62,770 nt of DNA, taken from positions 1 to 62,770 of the IMG/VR virus record IMGVR_UViG_3300033571_013433. One strand, 5' to 3'. Below the pieces are notes generated by a model. The model did not search any database and had not been told where the DNA came from. It worked only from the letters and a program-made list of their open reading frames with translations. Within the stretch, counting starts at the first letter, position 1; every line of letters begins with the position of its first letter. Of the stretch, positions 55,906 to 62,770 are shown piece after piece. The position numbers and the translations under genes were made by a program. Origin of the DNA: a virus.

Positions 55906-56541
55906 TCAAGGCTTTTCCCACCGGCTCAGCAGCAGATCGACCAGGGTTGCGGTTTCGGCCTCGTCTGGGCCGAACTCGGCAAACCCAAACAGCACTTCCT
56001 CCACGCGGTCGCGGGTCTGTCGGGGGTGCCGTGGCTGCAGGGACAGGAGGTAGTCGAGAGCGGCGCGGGGGCTCAGGCCGCCCTCTGTGCGGAGCTTCTG
56101 GAAACGCTCGCGCAGGATGGCGGTCTCAGGCGGGGGAGGCTCGGTCATCAGCTCGGCCGGCGGACTGATGAACCCAGTGAACGCGGCGAAGAAATCGGCC
56201 CCATCCCAGGCGCTGCCGTCCTCGTGCGTGATCGGCGTCGCCCCGTACACGCGGTCGCGGAGGATGCGCTCACGGATCACCCCTCGGTCGGGCTTGGCAA
56301 GGGCCTGGTTGGCGATCCCGAGCGCAAGGAAAGTGGAGGGAATGGTTCTCTCGTTTTTGCATAGCTCCAGGCCGGTGACAACCGAGTTGACCAGGGGGAT
56401 CGGCAGCACCTCGGGGCAGGCTGCGGCCCAGTCCTCCCAGGTGCGGCCAGACCAGCCCTGGCGCTTTCGCCATCGTTTGAGCATCTGCCCGAATTGGATG
56501 CGTGAACGCTTGAGGTTTTCGAGTGCGGATTCGCTTTCCAT
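55906..56541 (-). CDS. XRE-like DNA-binding protein, 211 aa
   Basis: Residues ~15-80 (FGQMLKRWRKRQGWSGRTWE, the PLVNSVVTGLELCKNE helix, then FLALGIANQALA) look like an XRE/Cro-type helix-turn-helix with an extended loop. The rest is helical without a protease motif, so it is not a LexA-type repressor. The ATG at 56541 is used; a GTG at 56577 adds twelve residues. A short inverted repeat (56590-56602) lies just upstream and may be its operator. It could be a phage repressor, given the recombinase. Confidence 0.6.
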   Translation of the reverse strand: MESESALENLKRSRIQFGQMLKRWRKRQGWSGRTWEDWAAACPEVLPIPLVNSVVTGLELCKNERTIPSTFLALGIANQALAKPDRGVIRERILRDRVYGATPITHEDGSAWDGADFFAAFTGFISPPAELMTEPPPPETAILRERFQKLRTEGGLSPRAALDYLLSLQPRHPRQTRDRVEEVLFGFAEFGPDEAETATLVDLLLSRWEKP

Positions 56542-56589
56542 GGCGCATGGTATTGGTTGCGTCCGATCAGCATACACGCTTGCTACCGC

Positions 56590-56602
56590 ATACGCCCCGT
56601 AT
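56590..56602. promoter_or_regulatory. Inverted repeat before the XRE-like gene
   Basis: ATACG and CGTAT flank a three-base centre. It lies about 50 bases upstream of the ATG at 56541 and next to the end of the preceding gene. Operator role is a guess. Confidence 0.3.
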
Positions 56603-56904
56603 CAATTTTCTTTATATTTACCCTTGCTTAGGTAAGCGTGGCAATCCGTTGCTGCGGTCATGCCGTCGTCAGGATCGCGAAAACCCAGCAGGCATCGGCG
56701 TTCCCACTGGAGGCAGTTCTGGCAATACCTCAGTCGGCCCTGCCTTCGGGGTAGCTCAGGGCGGATATTACGATGTGTTCTGCCACGTCTAATGTTGTTG
56801 ATGGTTTGCCGAGAAGTGTAAAACTTGCGCGCAACGGCAGCGTCTGACTCCCCGCTCAGAAGGATCAGCTCTATGTCGGCGTCACTCAGGCTGTAGCGTT
56901 CCAA
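56602..56904 (-). CDS. Helix-turn-helix protein with Cys-rich C terminus (paralogue)
   Basis: A 100-residue protein from the TTG at 56904; the frame is open to 56946. SDADIELILLSGESDAAVAR and FYTSRQTINNIRRGRTHR form a helix-turn-helix of the homeodomain-like kind. The tail has CQNCLQWERRCLLGFRDPDD and DCHAYLSKG, the same C-x2-C-x2-W-x4-C ... FxDPD ... CHA layout as the protein at 2472-2846. Two such proteins in one genome suggest a two-regulator set. Confidence 0.65.
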   Translation of the reverse strand: MERYSLSDADIELILLSGESDAAVARKFYTSRQTINNIRRGRTHRNIRPELPRRQGRLRYCQNCLQWERRCLLGFRDPDDGMTAATDCHAYLSKGKYKEN

Positions 56905-57244
56905 GCAGTTTTCGCGCCTCGGGGACGGACGTTGCCACGCCGGCAAGACCGCCCATGCCGCGAACCATCGCCTGAAACCGTTGCTGCTGCTCGGTGGGCC
57001 TCATGCCAGGGCGCTTGATCTCCAGCGCGACAAACTGGCCGATTTCTTGCCCGACCATCTGCGGCGTGATGCGGACGCGGCGCAGGCCGATCAGGTCGCT
57101 GCCGCCAGGGTTTCCCACGCCGTAGCGAACGAACGTGCCGGTAGGCGATTTGTAGCTGCCGCAGTTGTTTCGCAGTAGCCGCACATCGCCGATGGAGCAC
57201 TCAAGCAAGATGTTTTGTTGAATTGCCTGTTCTGATTGAGGCAA
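56882..57244 (-). CDS. VRR-NUC domain nuclease
   Basis: A 120-residue single-domain nuclease. RYGVGNPGGSDLIGLR supplies the catalytic Asp, FVALEIKRPGMRPTEQQQRF the E-x-K and the conserved TEQQ helix, and GLAGVATSVPEARKLL the end. Stand-alone VRR-NUC proteins in phages and bacteria cut branched DNA such as Holliday junctions. It lies between helicase and recombination genes, which fits. Overlaps the HTH gene by 23 bases. Confidence 0.87.
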   Translation of the reverse strand: MPQSEQAIQQNILLECSIGDVRLLRNNCGSYKSPTGTFVRYGVGNPGGSDLIGLRRVRITPQMVGQEIGQFVALEIKRPGMRPTEQQQRFQAMVRGMGGLAGVATSVPEARKLLGTLQPE

Positions 57245-57252
57245 TGAAGCGA

Positions 57253-57573
57253 TTACGGCTCCGTATAGCTTAGGGACTGCTCTCTGAACAGTTCTGTTAC
57301 CGCAGGCCAGTGGGGCTCCATGTCCTCGTGAGTCGTATCCCCCATCACCGATACTTGCAGGGTGAAGTCCTCAATAAAACGTGTGGCTTCTGCAAACCCA
57401 AGGCCGTGATACTCGTCTGCTGTCATCTTCGCTGACAGCTCCAGGCCGACCCAGCCCTGTAGTATGTCAGTGCCAAGCAGATCCTCGCGGAGCTGAAACT
57501 GGCGGCAGAGGCAGACGTTGGCTTCGGTTTCGACAACGCACCAGTTCGACCAGGCGACGGCGATGGAGGTCAT
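57253..57573 (-). CDS. Hypothetical protein, 106 aa
   Basis: Begins MTSIAVAWSNWCVVETEANV and includes FQLREDLLGTDILQGWVGLE and AEATRFIEDFTLQV. Mixed alpha/beta with three early Cys. ATGA overlap with the helicase gene upstream. I know similar small proteins next to phage helicases but no function. Confidence 0.65.
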   Translation of the reverse strand: MTSIAVAWSNWCVVETEANVCLCRQFQLREDLLGTDILQGWVGLELSAKMTADEYHGLGFAEATRFIEDFTLQVSVMGDTTHEDMEPHWPAVTELFREQSLSYTEP

Positions 57574-59114
57574 CGGCGCTGCCTCGCTGCGTAGATGTGA
57601 CGCGCCCAGCCAGGCTTATATCCGCGCTGCTTCTCAATGGCCAGCAGTTCCTCGTAGCTACTCGCCCCCGCAGACGGGCGGCGGGGCTTGTGCGTGGTGG
57701 GGACTAGCTCGCTGAGCGGTGCAACATGGCGCATGTCGTAGTGATTACCGCGACCCCGAGCCAAGGCTAGGGCTGCTGTTTTCGTGTCACTGAGGCTTAC
57801 CTGATCGAGGCGTGGATGGCTGGCAATATACCAAACCTTGCCGCGCCATTGAACAGTGTCACCAGGGCGCAGGCCCTTTGGCGCGAGTTCCTGCAGTTCA
57901 CCGGCAACCTGGGCGATTTCGGCCGCTGTCTGCACCGGGAACTCGTGACCGCACTCGCAGCAGTGCGTCGCCACGCTCGGATTGGCGGCGTAGCAGTTGA
58001 CGCACACGCGGACGCTGGGAGCGTCAGAGCTGCGCTTCGGCTTGCCCTCCAGGGACCATTCGCGGTGGTCGGTGTGGAACCCGTGGCGCAGCGCGTTACC
58101 AACGTGGTCAATGATGACTGCCGTCTGCTTCCCTGGCGAAGGGCGCAGGCACCGTCCCACCATCTGTAGATACCAGCCGACTGACATGGTGGGTCGAAGC
58201 ATGATGCAGCCGTTGACGCTTGGCACGTCTACGCCTTCCCCGACGAGGCTTGCGCTGGTGAGCACCTTGATGGCGCCACTTCCTAGGTCATCCAACAACC
58301 CGCGCCGCGTTTCGGTGTCCATGCGACCGTCGATGCTCGCTGCGACGATGCCGGCCTCGTTGAACGCAGCGGCAGTGCTTTCGGCGTGCTTAATCGAGCA
58401 GCAGAACGCAATCGCGGTGCCACCGGGGAGAAATCGGCGGTAGTGCTCAATCACGTCGCCCATCACGGCGGCCTTGCCCATTTGCGCGGCGGCTTCATCC
58501 ATGCGGTAGTCGCCGCCGAGCGTGTGTAGCTTGCCCGCGTCTACCTGGCACGGTGGCGCGTAATACTTCGCTGGCGCCAGGAATCCGTTCTCGGTTAGCC
58601 ACACCGGATCCGGCCCGTGAACCATGGAGTCGTAATACTCACCTAGGCCGCGACCATCGGTACGGATCGGCGTTGCAGAAACCCCAAGAAGTTTGGCGCT
58701 GGAGAAGTGATTGATTACCTTCTCCCACGTTCCGGCGTTGCTGTGATGGCATTCGTCAACAATTAGGAGGCGGAAATAGTCAGCGGGCAGGGTATCAAGC
58801 CGCCTAGCAAGTGTTTGCACGGAGGCAACATGCACCATTGCATCCATGGTGACGGCCGAGCCTGCGCTGATCCTTGCGTGCTCAACTCCGAGACTGACAA
58901 GGCTTCCGCTGGCTTGATCCAGCAGTTCGCGGCGATGCACAAGAATGCACGTGCGATTGCCGCGTTCGGCTGCTCGCTGGGCGATGTGGCTGAATGTCAC
59001 GGTCTTGCCTCCGCCCGTACTCAGGCAGAACACGACCGATTTCTTGCCGCTTTTGTATTCGTCGGCGATCTTCGCGACGGAGCTGGACTGATACGCCCGG
59101 AGGGTGACAGTCAC
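57570..59114 (-). CDS. SF2 DNA/RNA helicase
   Basis: A 514-residue helicase. Motif I STGGGKTVTFSH, motif II VDECHHSNAGTW, motif III GVSATPIRTDGRGLG, a middle AIAFCCSIKHAESTA, and motif VI QMVGRCLRPSPGKQ all stand in order; CVNCYAANPSVATHCCECGH is a zinc-ribbon insert after the second RecA lobe. Phage enzymes of this UvsW- or RIG-like build remodel forks and recombination intermediates. Length is normal. It overlaps its neighbours by four bases on each side. Confidence 0.92.
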   Translation of the reverse strand: MTVTLRAYQSSSVAKIADEYKSGKKSVVFCLSTGGGKTVTFSHIAQRAAERGNRTCILVHRRELLDQASGSLVSLGVEHARISAGSAVTMDAMVHVASVQTLARRLDTLPADYFRLLIVDECHHSNAGTWEKVINHFSSAKLLGVSATPIRTDGRGLGEYYDSMVHGPDPVWLTENGFLAPAKYYAPPCQVDAGKLHTLGGDYRMDEAAAQMGKAAVMGDVIEHYRRFLPGGTAIAFCCSIKHAESTAAAFNEAGIVAASIDGRMDTETRRGLLDDLGSGAIKVLTSASLVGEGVDVPSVNGCIMLRPTMSVGWYLQMVGRCLRPSPGKQTAVIIDHVGNALRHGFHTDHREWSLEGKPKRSSDAPSVRVCVNCYAANPSVATHCCECGHEFPVQTAAEIAQVAGELQELAPKGLRPGDTVQWRGKVWYIASHPRLDQVSLSDTKTAALALARGRGNHYDMRHVAPLSELVPTTHKPRRPSAGASSYEELLAIEKQRGYKPGWARHIYAARQRR

Positions 59115-59632
59115 ACCAGCACCCCCTCCACCGCCCGCCGAAGCGCGTCGCGGTCACGGATGCCAGGGATAACAGCATCGGGCACGAACCCTAAGCCCTC
59201 GGGAGCGCCAATCCCCGGCGCTAGCACGAGCCAGATCGCCGTGTTTTCGCGCGTGTGGAGGATGGCGCGTTCGCTGGCGGTCTCCAGATCCTCTACGACA
59301 ACGCCGGGGTAGTCAGCGGCCATGTGGCACCAGGCGTCGAGCCAGAGATCGCGGTGAACGGAGCCCCGGCCCCAGTCGTCGCGCAGGGTGCCGAGCAGAT
59401 ACCGGGGTGTTGGCTGGCCAGGGACCAGATCGAGTGGCGCGTTCTGCAGCGCGCCCAGGCGGCTGTTCACCTCCGATGCGCTGTAGCCGTAGCCCAGCAG
59501 CAGGCGCTCCAGCATGGCGCGGACGGGACTGGCGAATGGGAGGATTTTGTAACCGCGAAACTCGCTCAGGTATTCCGCGATTTCGGTGCGGGGGCCGGGG
59601 CCGGTTAGGGCGATGGTGGTGGGGTGGGTCAT
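59111..59632 (-). CDS. dNMP kinase-like protein without a proper P-loop
   Basis: A 173-residue relative of the protein at 50105: the ordered pieces LPFASPVRAMLERLL, the YLLGTLRDDWGRG region, LWLDAWCHMA and VVVEDLETASERAIL correspond to those of the kinase. The expected Walker A is ALTGPGPRTEIAEYL, which lacks the conserved GKT/S lysine, so ATP binding is doubtful. It may be a pseudoenzyme that regulates or binds nucleotides. Part of the leftward overlapping string. Confidence 0.65.
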   Translation of the reverse strand: MTHPTTIALTGPGPRTEIAEYLSEFRGYKILPFASPVRAMLERLLLGYGYSASEVNSRLGALQNAPLDLVPGQPTPRYLLGTLRDDWGRGSVHRDLWLDAWCHMAADYPGVVVEDLETASERAILHTRENTAIWLVLAPGIGAPEGLGFVPDAVIPGIRDRDALRRAVEGVLV

Positions 59633-59940
59633 GGCCTAATCGTGCGCACTGCGAACCTGAGTGCCATCGCTGGTGATAGGCCGTTGCGCAGGTGCAAGAA
59701 AAAGACAAGCGGACACCTGACTAGGCGTGATAGCCACGGGCGACGCTTAAGTGGTATGGGCACGGTGTATTTGTCGCTGAGCCAAACAAGTTCCCTCCAT
59801 CCTTCGGGCGTAAAGACCGGAATCGTGACAGCTTCTCCTTCGATTACAAAGTAGCGGTGATGGCTGCTAAATGGTCGCTGTACCTTGGCGCAATCTTCAA
59901 TGGTCAGACTGTCTGGGTCAAACCGGAGGAGGTAGGTCAT
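59629..59940 (-). CDS. Hypothetical protein, 103 aa
   Basis: Opens MTYLLRFDPDSLTIEDCAKV at the ATG at 59940. A beta part (RYFVIEGEAVTIPVFTPEGW) is followed by a basic helical end (RRPWLSRLVRCPLVFFLHLR) that could bind membrane or nucleic acid. Function unknown. Four-base overlaps on both sides. Confidence 0.65.
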   Translation of the reverse strand: MTYLLRFDPDSLTIEDCAKVQRPFSSHHRYFVIEGEAVTIPVFTPEGWRELVWLSDKYTVPIPLKRRPWLSRLVRCPLVFFLHLRNGLSPAMALRFAVRTIRP

Positions 59941-60323
59941 GCAATCCCAGCCTCCTCGGCGTCGTAGCGGGCGAAGCGTTCGGCAGCGATTTTGATGGCG
60001 TGGTTCTCGTCGCGGGCGTACACGTAAACACACACGGCCGCAGGGTATTCACAAACGCTGTGAAAATCTGTCACATCGGAAGGCATGCGCCTTAGTGCCC
60101 ATATTGTTCCTGTTTTCTTGAATCGAGAACATGAATAAGTGCTCATCCCTTGGGGCGGCTCAGGAAACTCTGGATTCAGCGGTAACTCCTCAATCTCGGC
60201 GACGAATCCCAGTCCCGAGTAAGCAAACAGTTGCTTCTCGGCAAGCTCCCTAGTTGTGAATACGGAGTGAACCGTGTAGTCGCTGTATTCACCAGAAACA
60301 ATGGCGTAGGCAGTGTCAGTCAT
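59937..60323 (-). CDS. Conserved-type phage protein, 128 aa
   Basis: Begins MTDTAYAIVSGEYSDYTVHS and continues VFTTRELAEKQLFAYSG, then beta strands (FVAEIEELPLNPEFPEP) and the end DENHAIKIAAERFARYDAEE. The first 35 residues are a pattern I recognise from many small phage and actinobacterial proteins (YAVVSGEYSDY-V), function unknown. The ATG at 60323 follows the ligase stop by four bases. Confidence 0.7.
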   Translation of the reverse strand: MTDTAYAIVSGEYSDYTVHSVFTTRELAEKQLFAYSGLGFVAEIEELPLNPEFPEPPQGMSTYSCSRFKKTGTIWALRRMPSDVTDFHSVCEYPAAVCVYVYARDENHAIKIAAERFARYDAEEAGIA

Positions 60324-60327
60324 GGCA

Positions 60328-60861
60328 TCACTTAGCGTATTTGACCTTGCGCAGGCTGGGGGACCGGCCTGCAATGTAGAGGGAGCCGGGTTCGCGGAGC
60401 ATCAGGCCCTCGCCACCCAGCGAATGCACGGCACTGAGCAGGCCTAGCATGTGATCGACGCTCTCCAGCTTGACCGCTATCGCAAACGTAGCGCGGGCAG
60501 GGAGGCTGAGACGGGTGAGCTGGGCATACCTTTGCCCCCACGTCAAGCCGGGGTACGGGAAATCAAACACCTTCACGTGCATGGTGTCGGTGAAGCGACC
60601 CCAGCGGGCGGCGGTGGCGCAGCGGCGCTCGGCAGGGATGCCGTTGCCGTCGAACAGCTCGCAATCCAAGGCAATGCCGCGCGGGAGCTGCCATTCTGGT
60701 GCGTCGGGGAGCGCAATGCTTTTGCCTTGCCGAGTGTGAGCACGCTCACCGTCCCAAAAAAGCCTGATGCCCCGGTACTTCTCCTGGGCGAACCAGCCAA
60801 CGTAATCGGTAAGGCTGTCAAGATCAGCGTCGATCCCGTGCATGAGAGCGGTGTGATCCAT
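60328..60861 (-). CDS. Minimal ATP-dependent DNA ligase (nucleotidyltransferase domain only)
   Basis: A 177-residue protein with the ligase motifs in order: motif I EKYRGIRLFWDG with the lysine that becomes adenylated, motif III ALDCELFDG, IIIa MHVKVFDFPY, motif IV GGEGLMLREPGSLY and motif V SLRKVKYAK. The protein ends at motif V; the OB-fold domain present in ATP-dependent ligases is absent. ATG 60861 is used; a GTG at 60885 adds eight residues. It may seal nicks on its own poorly, work with a partner, or be a truncated gene. Confidence 0.8.
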   Translation of the reverse strand: MDHTALMHGIDADLDSLTDYVGWFAQEKYRGIRLFWDGERAHTRQGKSIALPDAPEWQLPRGIALDCELFDGNGIPAERRCATAARWGRFTDTMHVKVFDFPYPGLTWGQRYAQLTRLSLPARATFAIAVKLESVDHMLGLLSAVHSLGGEGLMLREPGSLYIAGRSPSLRKVKYAK

Positions 60862-60909
60862 GGCGTCGTTTCGTGTGGGCGCCACTGGTGCGGCGCTGAT
60901 GGAATCGTA

Positions 60910-61272
60910 TCACAGACCAGCGGCCTTGAACAGGGCTGCGGTCTCGGATGCACCGATTTTCTCGATCAGGGCCTCGCGCAGAATGGCCAGCTTGTCGGTG
61001 CGCTCCTGATTCCGCACTTCCTGTTCAATGCGGGCGGCCTGGCGGTAGGCCCTGATAATCCCGATTTTGTGCCGAACGTGATGGCGGGCTACATCATTCT
61101 CGGGCAATGCAGTGTGATCCTCGCGGAGGTCGCTGATCTGCATATCAGCCTCCACGGTGAGCTGCTGCAGTTCGGTGTCGGTCAGATCACCCATTTCATC
61201 CACATAAACCTCGCGCTGTAGGCGCTCGGAGAAGTGCATCAGTTTATTTTTCCTGACGTATGCGATTGACAT
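60910..61272 (-). CDS. Coiled-coil hypothetical protein, 120 aa
   Basis: Begins MSIAYVRKNKLMHFSERLQR; most of the length is charged helix (DTELQQLTVEADMQISDLRE, AARIEQEVRNQERTDKLAIL). The end EKIGASETAALFKAAGL is less charged. Function unknown. It starts 44 bases after the small basic protein at 61316. Confidence 0.65.
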   Translation of the reverse strand: MSIAYVRKNKLMHFSERLQREVYVDEMGDLTDTELQQLTVEADMQISDLREDHTALPENDVARHHVRHKIGIIRAYRQAARIEQEVRNQERTDKLAILREALIEKIGASETAALFKAAGL

Positions 61273-61315
61273 TTCGTGATCTGGTAATGGGCACAGTTTA
61301 GGCGGGGTGGTTCCG

Positions 61316-61483
61316 CTAAGAAGATCCTAGCACGCGCCGCAGCAGTTTGCGCCAGCGGTTGATTTTGCGTTGGTGCTTCTCCGCTTTGCGCACCACCCAC
61401 TGGGCCTCTGAGCGGGTAGTGGTTTGCTCTGCTTGCAGCATCCGCTGTGCCAGTTTCGTTACGTGGTGATGAAGGGGTTTCAT
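61316..61483 (-). CDS. Small basic helical protein, 55 aa
   Basis: MKPLHHHVTKLAQRMLQAEQ, then a strongly basic helix (VVRKAEKHQRKINRWRKLLR). It may bind nucleic acid. Starts on an ATGA overlap with the membrane peptide upstream. Confidence 0.6.
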   Translation of the reverse strand: MKPLHHHVTKLAQRMLQAEQTTTRSEAQWVVRKAEKHQRKINRWRKLLRRVLGSS

Positions 61484-61608
61484 TGCCGCTTGTGTCCCGA
61501 GTTGACTCTATGTAGCACTTCGGATGCGACTAGCAGAATGGCAATGTAGGTCAGCATGAGCATGTTGATTGCGGCAGCGGTTAGGAGGATGGTTTCGGGG
61601 AGGGTCAC
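61480..61608 (-). CDS. 42-residue membrane peptide
   Basis: GTG start, VTLPETILLTAAAINMLMLT and then YIAILLVASEVLHRVNSG: one long membrane helix and a basic tail. It overlaps both neighbours by four bases. The first residues resemble those of the fragment at 48507-48743. Confidence 0.6.
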   Translation of the reverse strand: MTLPETILLTAAAINMLMLTYIAILLVASEVLHRVNSGHKRQ

Positions 61609-62045
61609 GGCCCCACCTCCGGCAGCGGGATGGCGGCGGCGGGGAGCATTACGCCACAGGTGCAGCTTTGCGGAACAGAAACCAACCACCACACAGGAGG
61701 AAGCACGGTGACCGTGGGGTTCAACCACCAGCACCGCCCCTTGGCGTCGCAGAACCCCTCGCGCTCCCATGGCCGCTCCGCCACCGGGATGGGGCGGGGG
61801 TGGGTGCCGTAGCGGGCCAAGACGGCGCGGGCAAAACCCACTAGGTCGCTGTCAAACGTAGGGGCGTAGCTTGACCATGACCGCAGGGCTAGAAGCTGCT
61901 CATCCGTCGCCCCCACCCCAGCCTCCTCGGCCAGAGCGGCGCGGGCGCGGTCCAGTAGCTCCTGAACGTCGTCGGGTTGAGCGGCTCCCCATGTGTAGTC
62001 AATCTTGCCCACCAGCTCGGAGCACAGGGCGCGGAAGTCACTCAT
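61605..62045 (-). CDS. Conserved-type cyanobacterial/cyanophage small protein, 146 aa
   Basis: The N-terminal ~75 residues are helical (VQELLDRARAALAEEAGV). The second half holds PIPVAERPWEREGFCDAKGR, CWWLNP and then SVPQSCTCGVMLPAAAIPLP, a Cys/Trp pattern (PVSERLP...DCD-EGRCW...) that I associate with small proteins of picocyanobacteria and their phages. Function unknown. The ATG at 62045 is used; the frame is open upstream. It is one of the hints to the host. Confidence 0.7.
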   Translation of the reverse strand: MSDFRALCSELVGKIDYTWGAAQPDDVQELLDRARAALAEEAGVGATDEQLLALRSWSSYAPTFDSDLVGFARAVLARYGTHPRPIPVAERPWEREGFCDAKGRCWWLNPTVTVLPPVWWLVSVPQSCTCGVMLPAAAIPLPEVGP

Positions 62046-62260
62046 CGCCCCACCACCGGCACCGACTTCCGGCCTTGCTTCACCCACTGAACAGGAACGA
62101 TCTGCTCAACAGTCTGGGCGGTGTAGAAGCGATGATCGCAGGTCGGGCAATGGCGCCTGCGAACGAAGCTGGTTTGTCGCTGGTCTTTCATGGTGAGAAT
62201 TACCTTGGTTATCAATGTGCCGCATTTGGGACATGGGGCGCCGGTCATGTTTAGGCCCAT
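62042..62260 (-). CDS. NrdR-like zinc-ribbon protein, 72 aa
   Basis: CPKCGTLITKVILTM near the start and RRRHCPTCDHRFYTAQTVE near residue 35-53 give the two CxxC pairs of a zinc ribbon laid out like the N-terminal domain of NrdR, the ribonucleotide reductase repressor. The ATP-cone domain of NrdR is absent. Start ATG 62260 follows the previous stop by two bases (TGATAATG). It could be a small DNA-binding regulator. Confidence 0.65.
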   Translation of the reverse strand: MGLNMTGAPCPKCGTLITKVILTMKDQRQTSFVRRRHCPTCDHRFYTAQTVEQIVPVQWVKQGRKSVPVVGR

Positions 62261-62262
62261 TA

Positions 62263-62433
62263 TCAAACCTCAGGCCAGCACTCGTCAGCGCAAGCCTGCA
62301 GCCTGGCAATGAACTCGTTAAGCGCCTGGCGCGACTCAAAGGCTTCGCTGTAGTAGCTGTCATCGTCATTGAACAGCCAGAGCACGCCGTTTTCGTGCTC
62401 GCACAAATGGCGACAGTTACTTTTGTCGCTCAT
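62263..62433 (-). CDS. Small acidic hypothetical protein, 56 aa
   Basis: MSDKSNCRHLCEHENGVLWL, then FNDDDSYYSEAFESRQALNE and a helical end. Two Cys near the N terminus and one near the C terminus. Its ATG overlaps the stop of the junction-spanning gene (ATGA). Function unknown. Confidence 0.6.
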   Translation of the reverse strand: MSDKSNCRHLCEHENGVLWLFNDDDSYYSEAFESRQALNEFIARLQACADECWPEV

Positions 62434-62770
62434 CGCATCGCCTCATAAACCTTCCCGTTCGCCACAATGCGGTCGGGGTGGGTCACGTCGCCCCATTTGC
62501 CGGCGATGGTCAGGGTTGATACCGGAGGCTTGGCTCCATCGGGGGCCAGTGTTCGCAGGAGGTCGGCGGCAGCGCGGAGTTCGGTGTCGTCGATGCAAAT
62601 GGTGTGGTTCAACTCCTCGTAGTGGGAGGCTTCGCGTTCAAGCAGTGAAGCCAGGGAGCGCGCTTGCTCGGGGTCGAAGTCGGCAGGAATGGTGCTGTGA
62701 CTGCGGCCAAGGTTGTAGGCGGCGACGGCGCGGATCGCAGCTCTGGCGTCGCCCCTGAATCCGTCGCACC
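62430..62770 (-). CDS. Hypothetical protein, C-terminal part; begins at 295 on the circle
   Basis: The rest of the junction-spanning gene, in the same phase. It reads DFDPEQARSLASLLEREASH, a helix, then HTICIDDTELRAAADLLRTL and ends with a small beta part (VSTLTIAGKWGDVT, RIVANGKVYEAMR). ATGA overlap with the next gene. Function unknown. Confidence 0.7.
   Translation of the reverse strand, partial: CDGFRGDARAAIRAVAAYNLGRSHSTIPADFDPEQARSLASLLEREASHYEELNHTICIDDTELRAAADLLRTLAPDGAKPPVSTLTIAGKWGDVTHPDRIVANGKVYEAMR
62684..62770. repeat. Terminal direct repeat, right copy
   Basis: Identical to 1-87. It lies inside the junction-spanning gene, so it is coding sequence repeated by the linear presentation of a circle. 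Confidence 0.9.

Overview
The window is one essentially complete genome of a tailed phage, assembled as a circle. Bases 1-87 are repeated exactly at 62684-62770 and a reading frame runs across that junction, so the unit is about 62,683 bp and the window ends are arbitrary. The virion genes follow the lambda plan (GpA-type terminase, lambda-type portal, protease-capsid fusion, tape measure, M-L-K-I-J tail-tip order), so a siphovirus is likely. The host is probably a cyanobacterium, perhaps a GC-rich picocyanobacterium of the Synechococcus/Cyanobium kind: the phage carries a cyanobacterial-type AbrB regulator, two sigma-70 factors with SigA-like core regions, a possible NblA-like small protein, and small proteins of a kind I associate with cyanobacteria and cyanophages. 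A large serine recombinase suggests, but does not prove, a temperate lifestyle.

Layout on the circle. A short divergent control region (2842-2881) carries facing promoter-like sequences and an inverted repeat. Rightward from it lie a ribbon-helix-helix protein, a primase-helicase, a noncoding origin-like stretch, a sliding clamp, then an accessory cassette (8226-13863) of small proteins whose leaders share TTGCGC promoters and a 20-bp palindromic element in five copies. The structural operon follows (14197-46533): terminase, portal, capsid, a block of fibre-like genes, tail tube, frameshifted tail chaperones, tape measure, tail tip, and a two-domain endolysin. An HNH endonuclease sits antisense between portal and capsid.

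At 46530-47344 four small leftward genes face the structural operon, followed by the rightward recombinase. From 62770 back to 48740, continuing across the junction into 2846-1, almost everything is leftward and tightly overlapped: small proteins, a minimal DNA ligase, an SF2 helicase, a VRR-type nuclease, a RecE-like exonuclease, SSB, an NblA-like peptide, the two sigma factors, the AbrB regulator, a dNMP kinase, and a cytosine methyltransferase with an associated HNH gene. A second, AT-richer cytosine methyltransferase lies at 363-1466.

How it may work together. The phage brings a primase-helicase, clamp, SSB, ligase, nucleases and a dNMP kinase but no visible DNA polymerase, so it probably captures the host replicase. 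It appears able to redirect host transcription with its own sigma factors and AbrB protein. Family names come from motifs read by eye; no database search was run.
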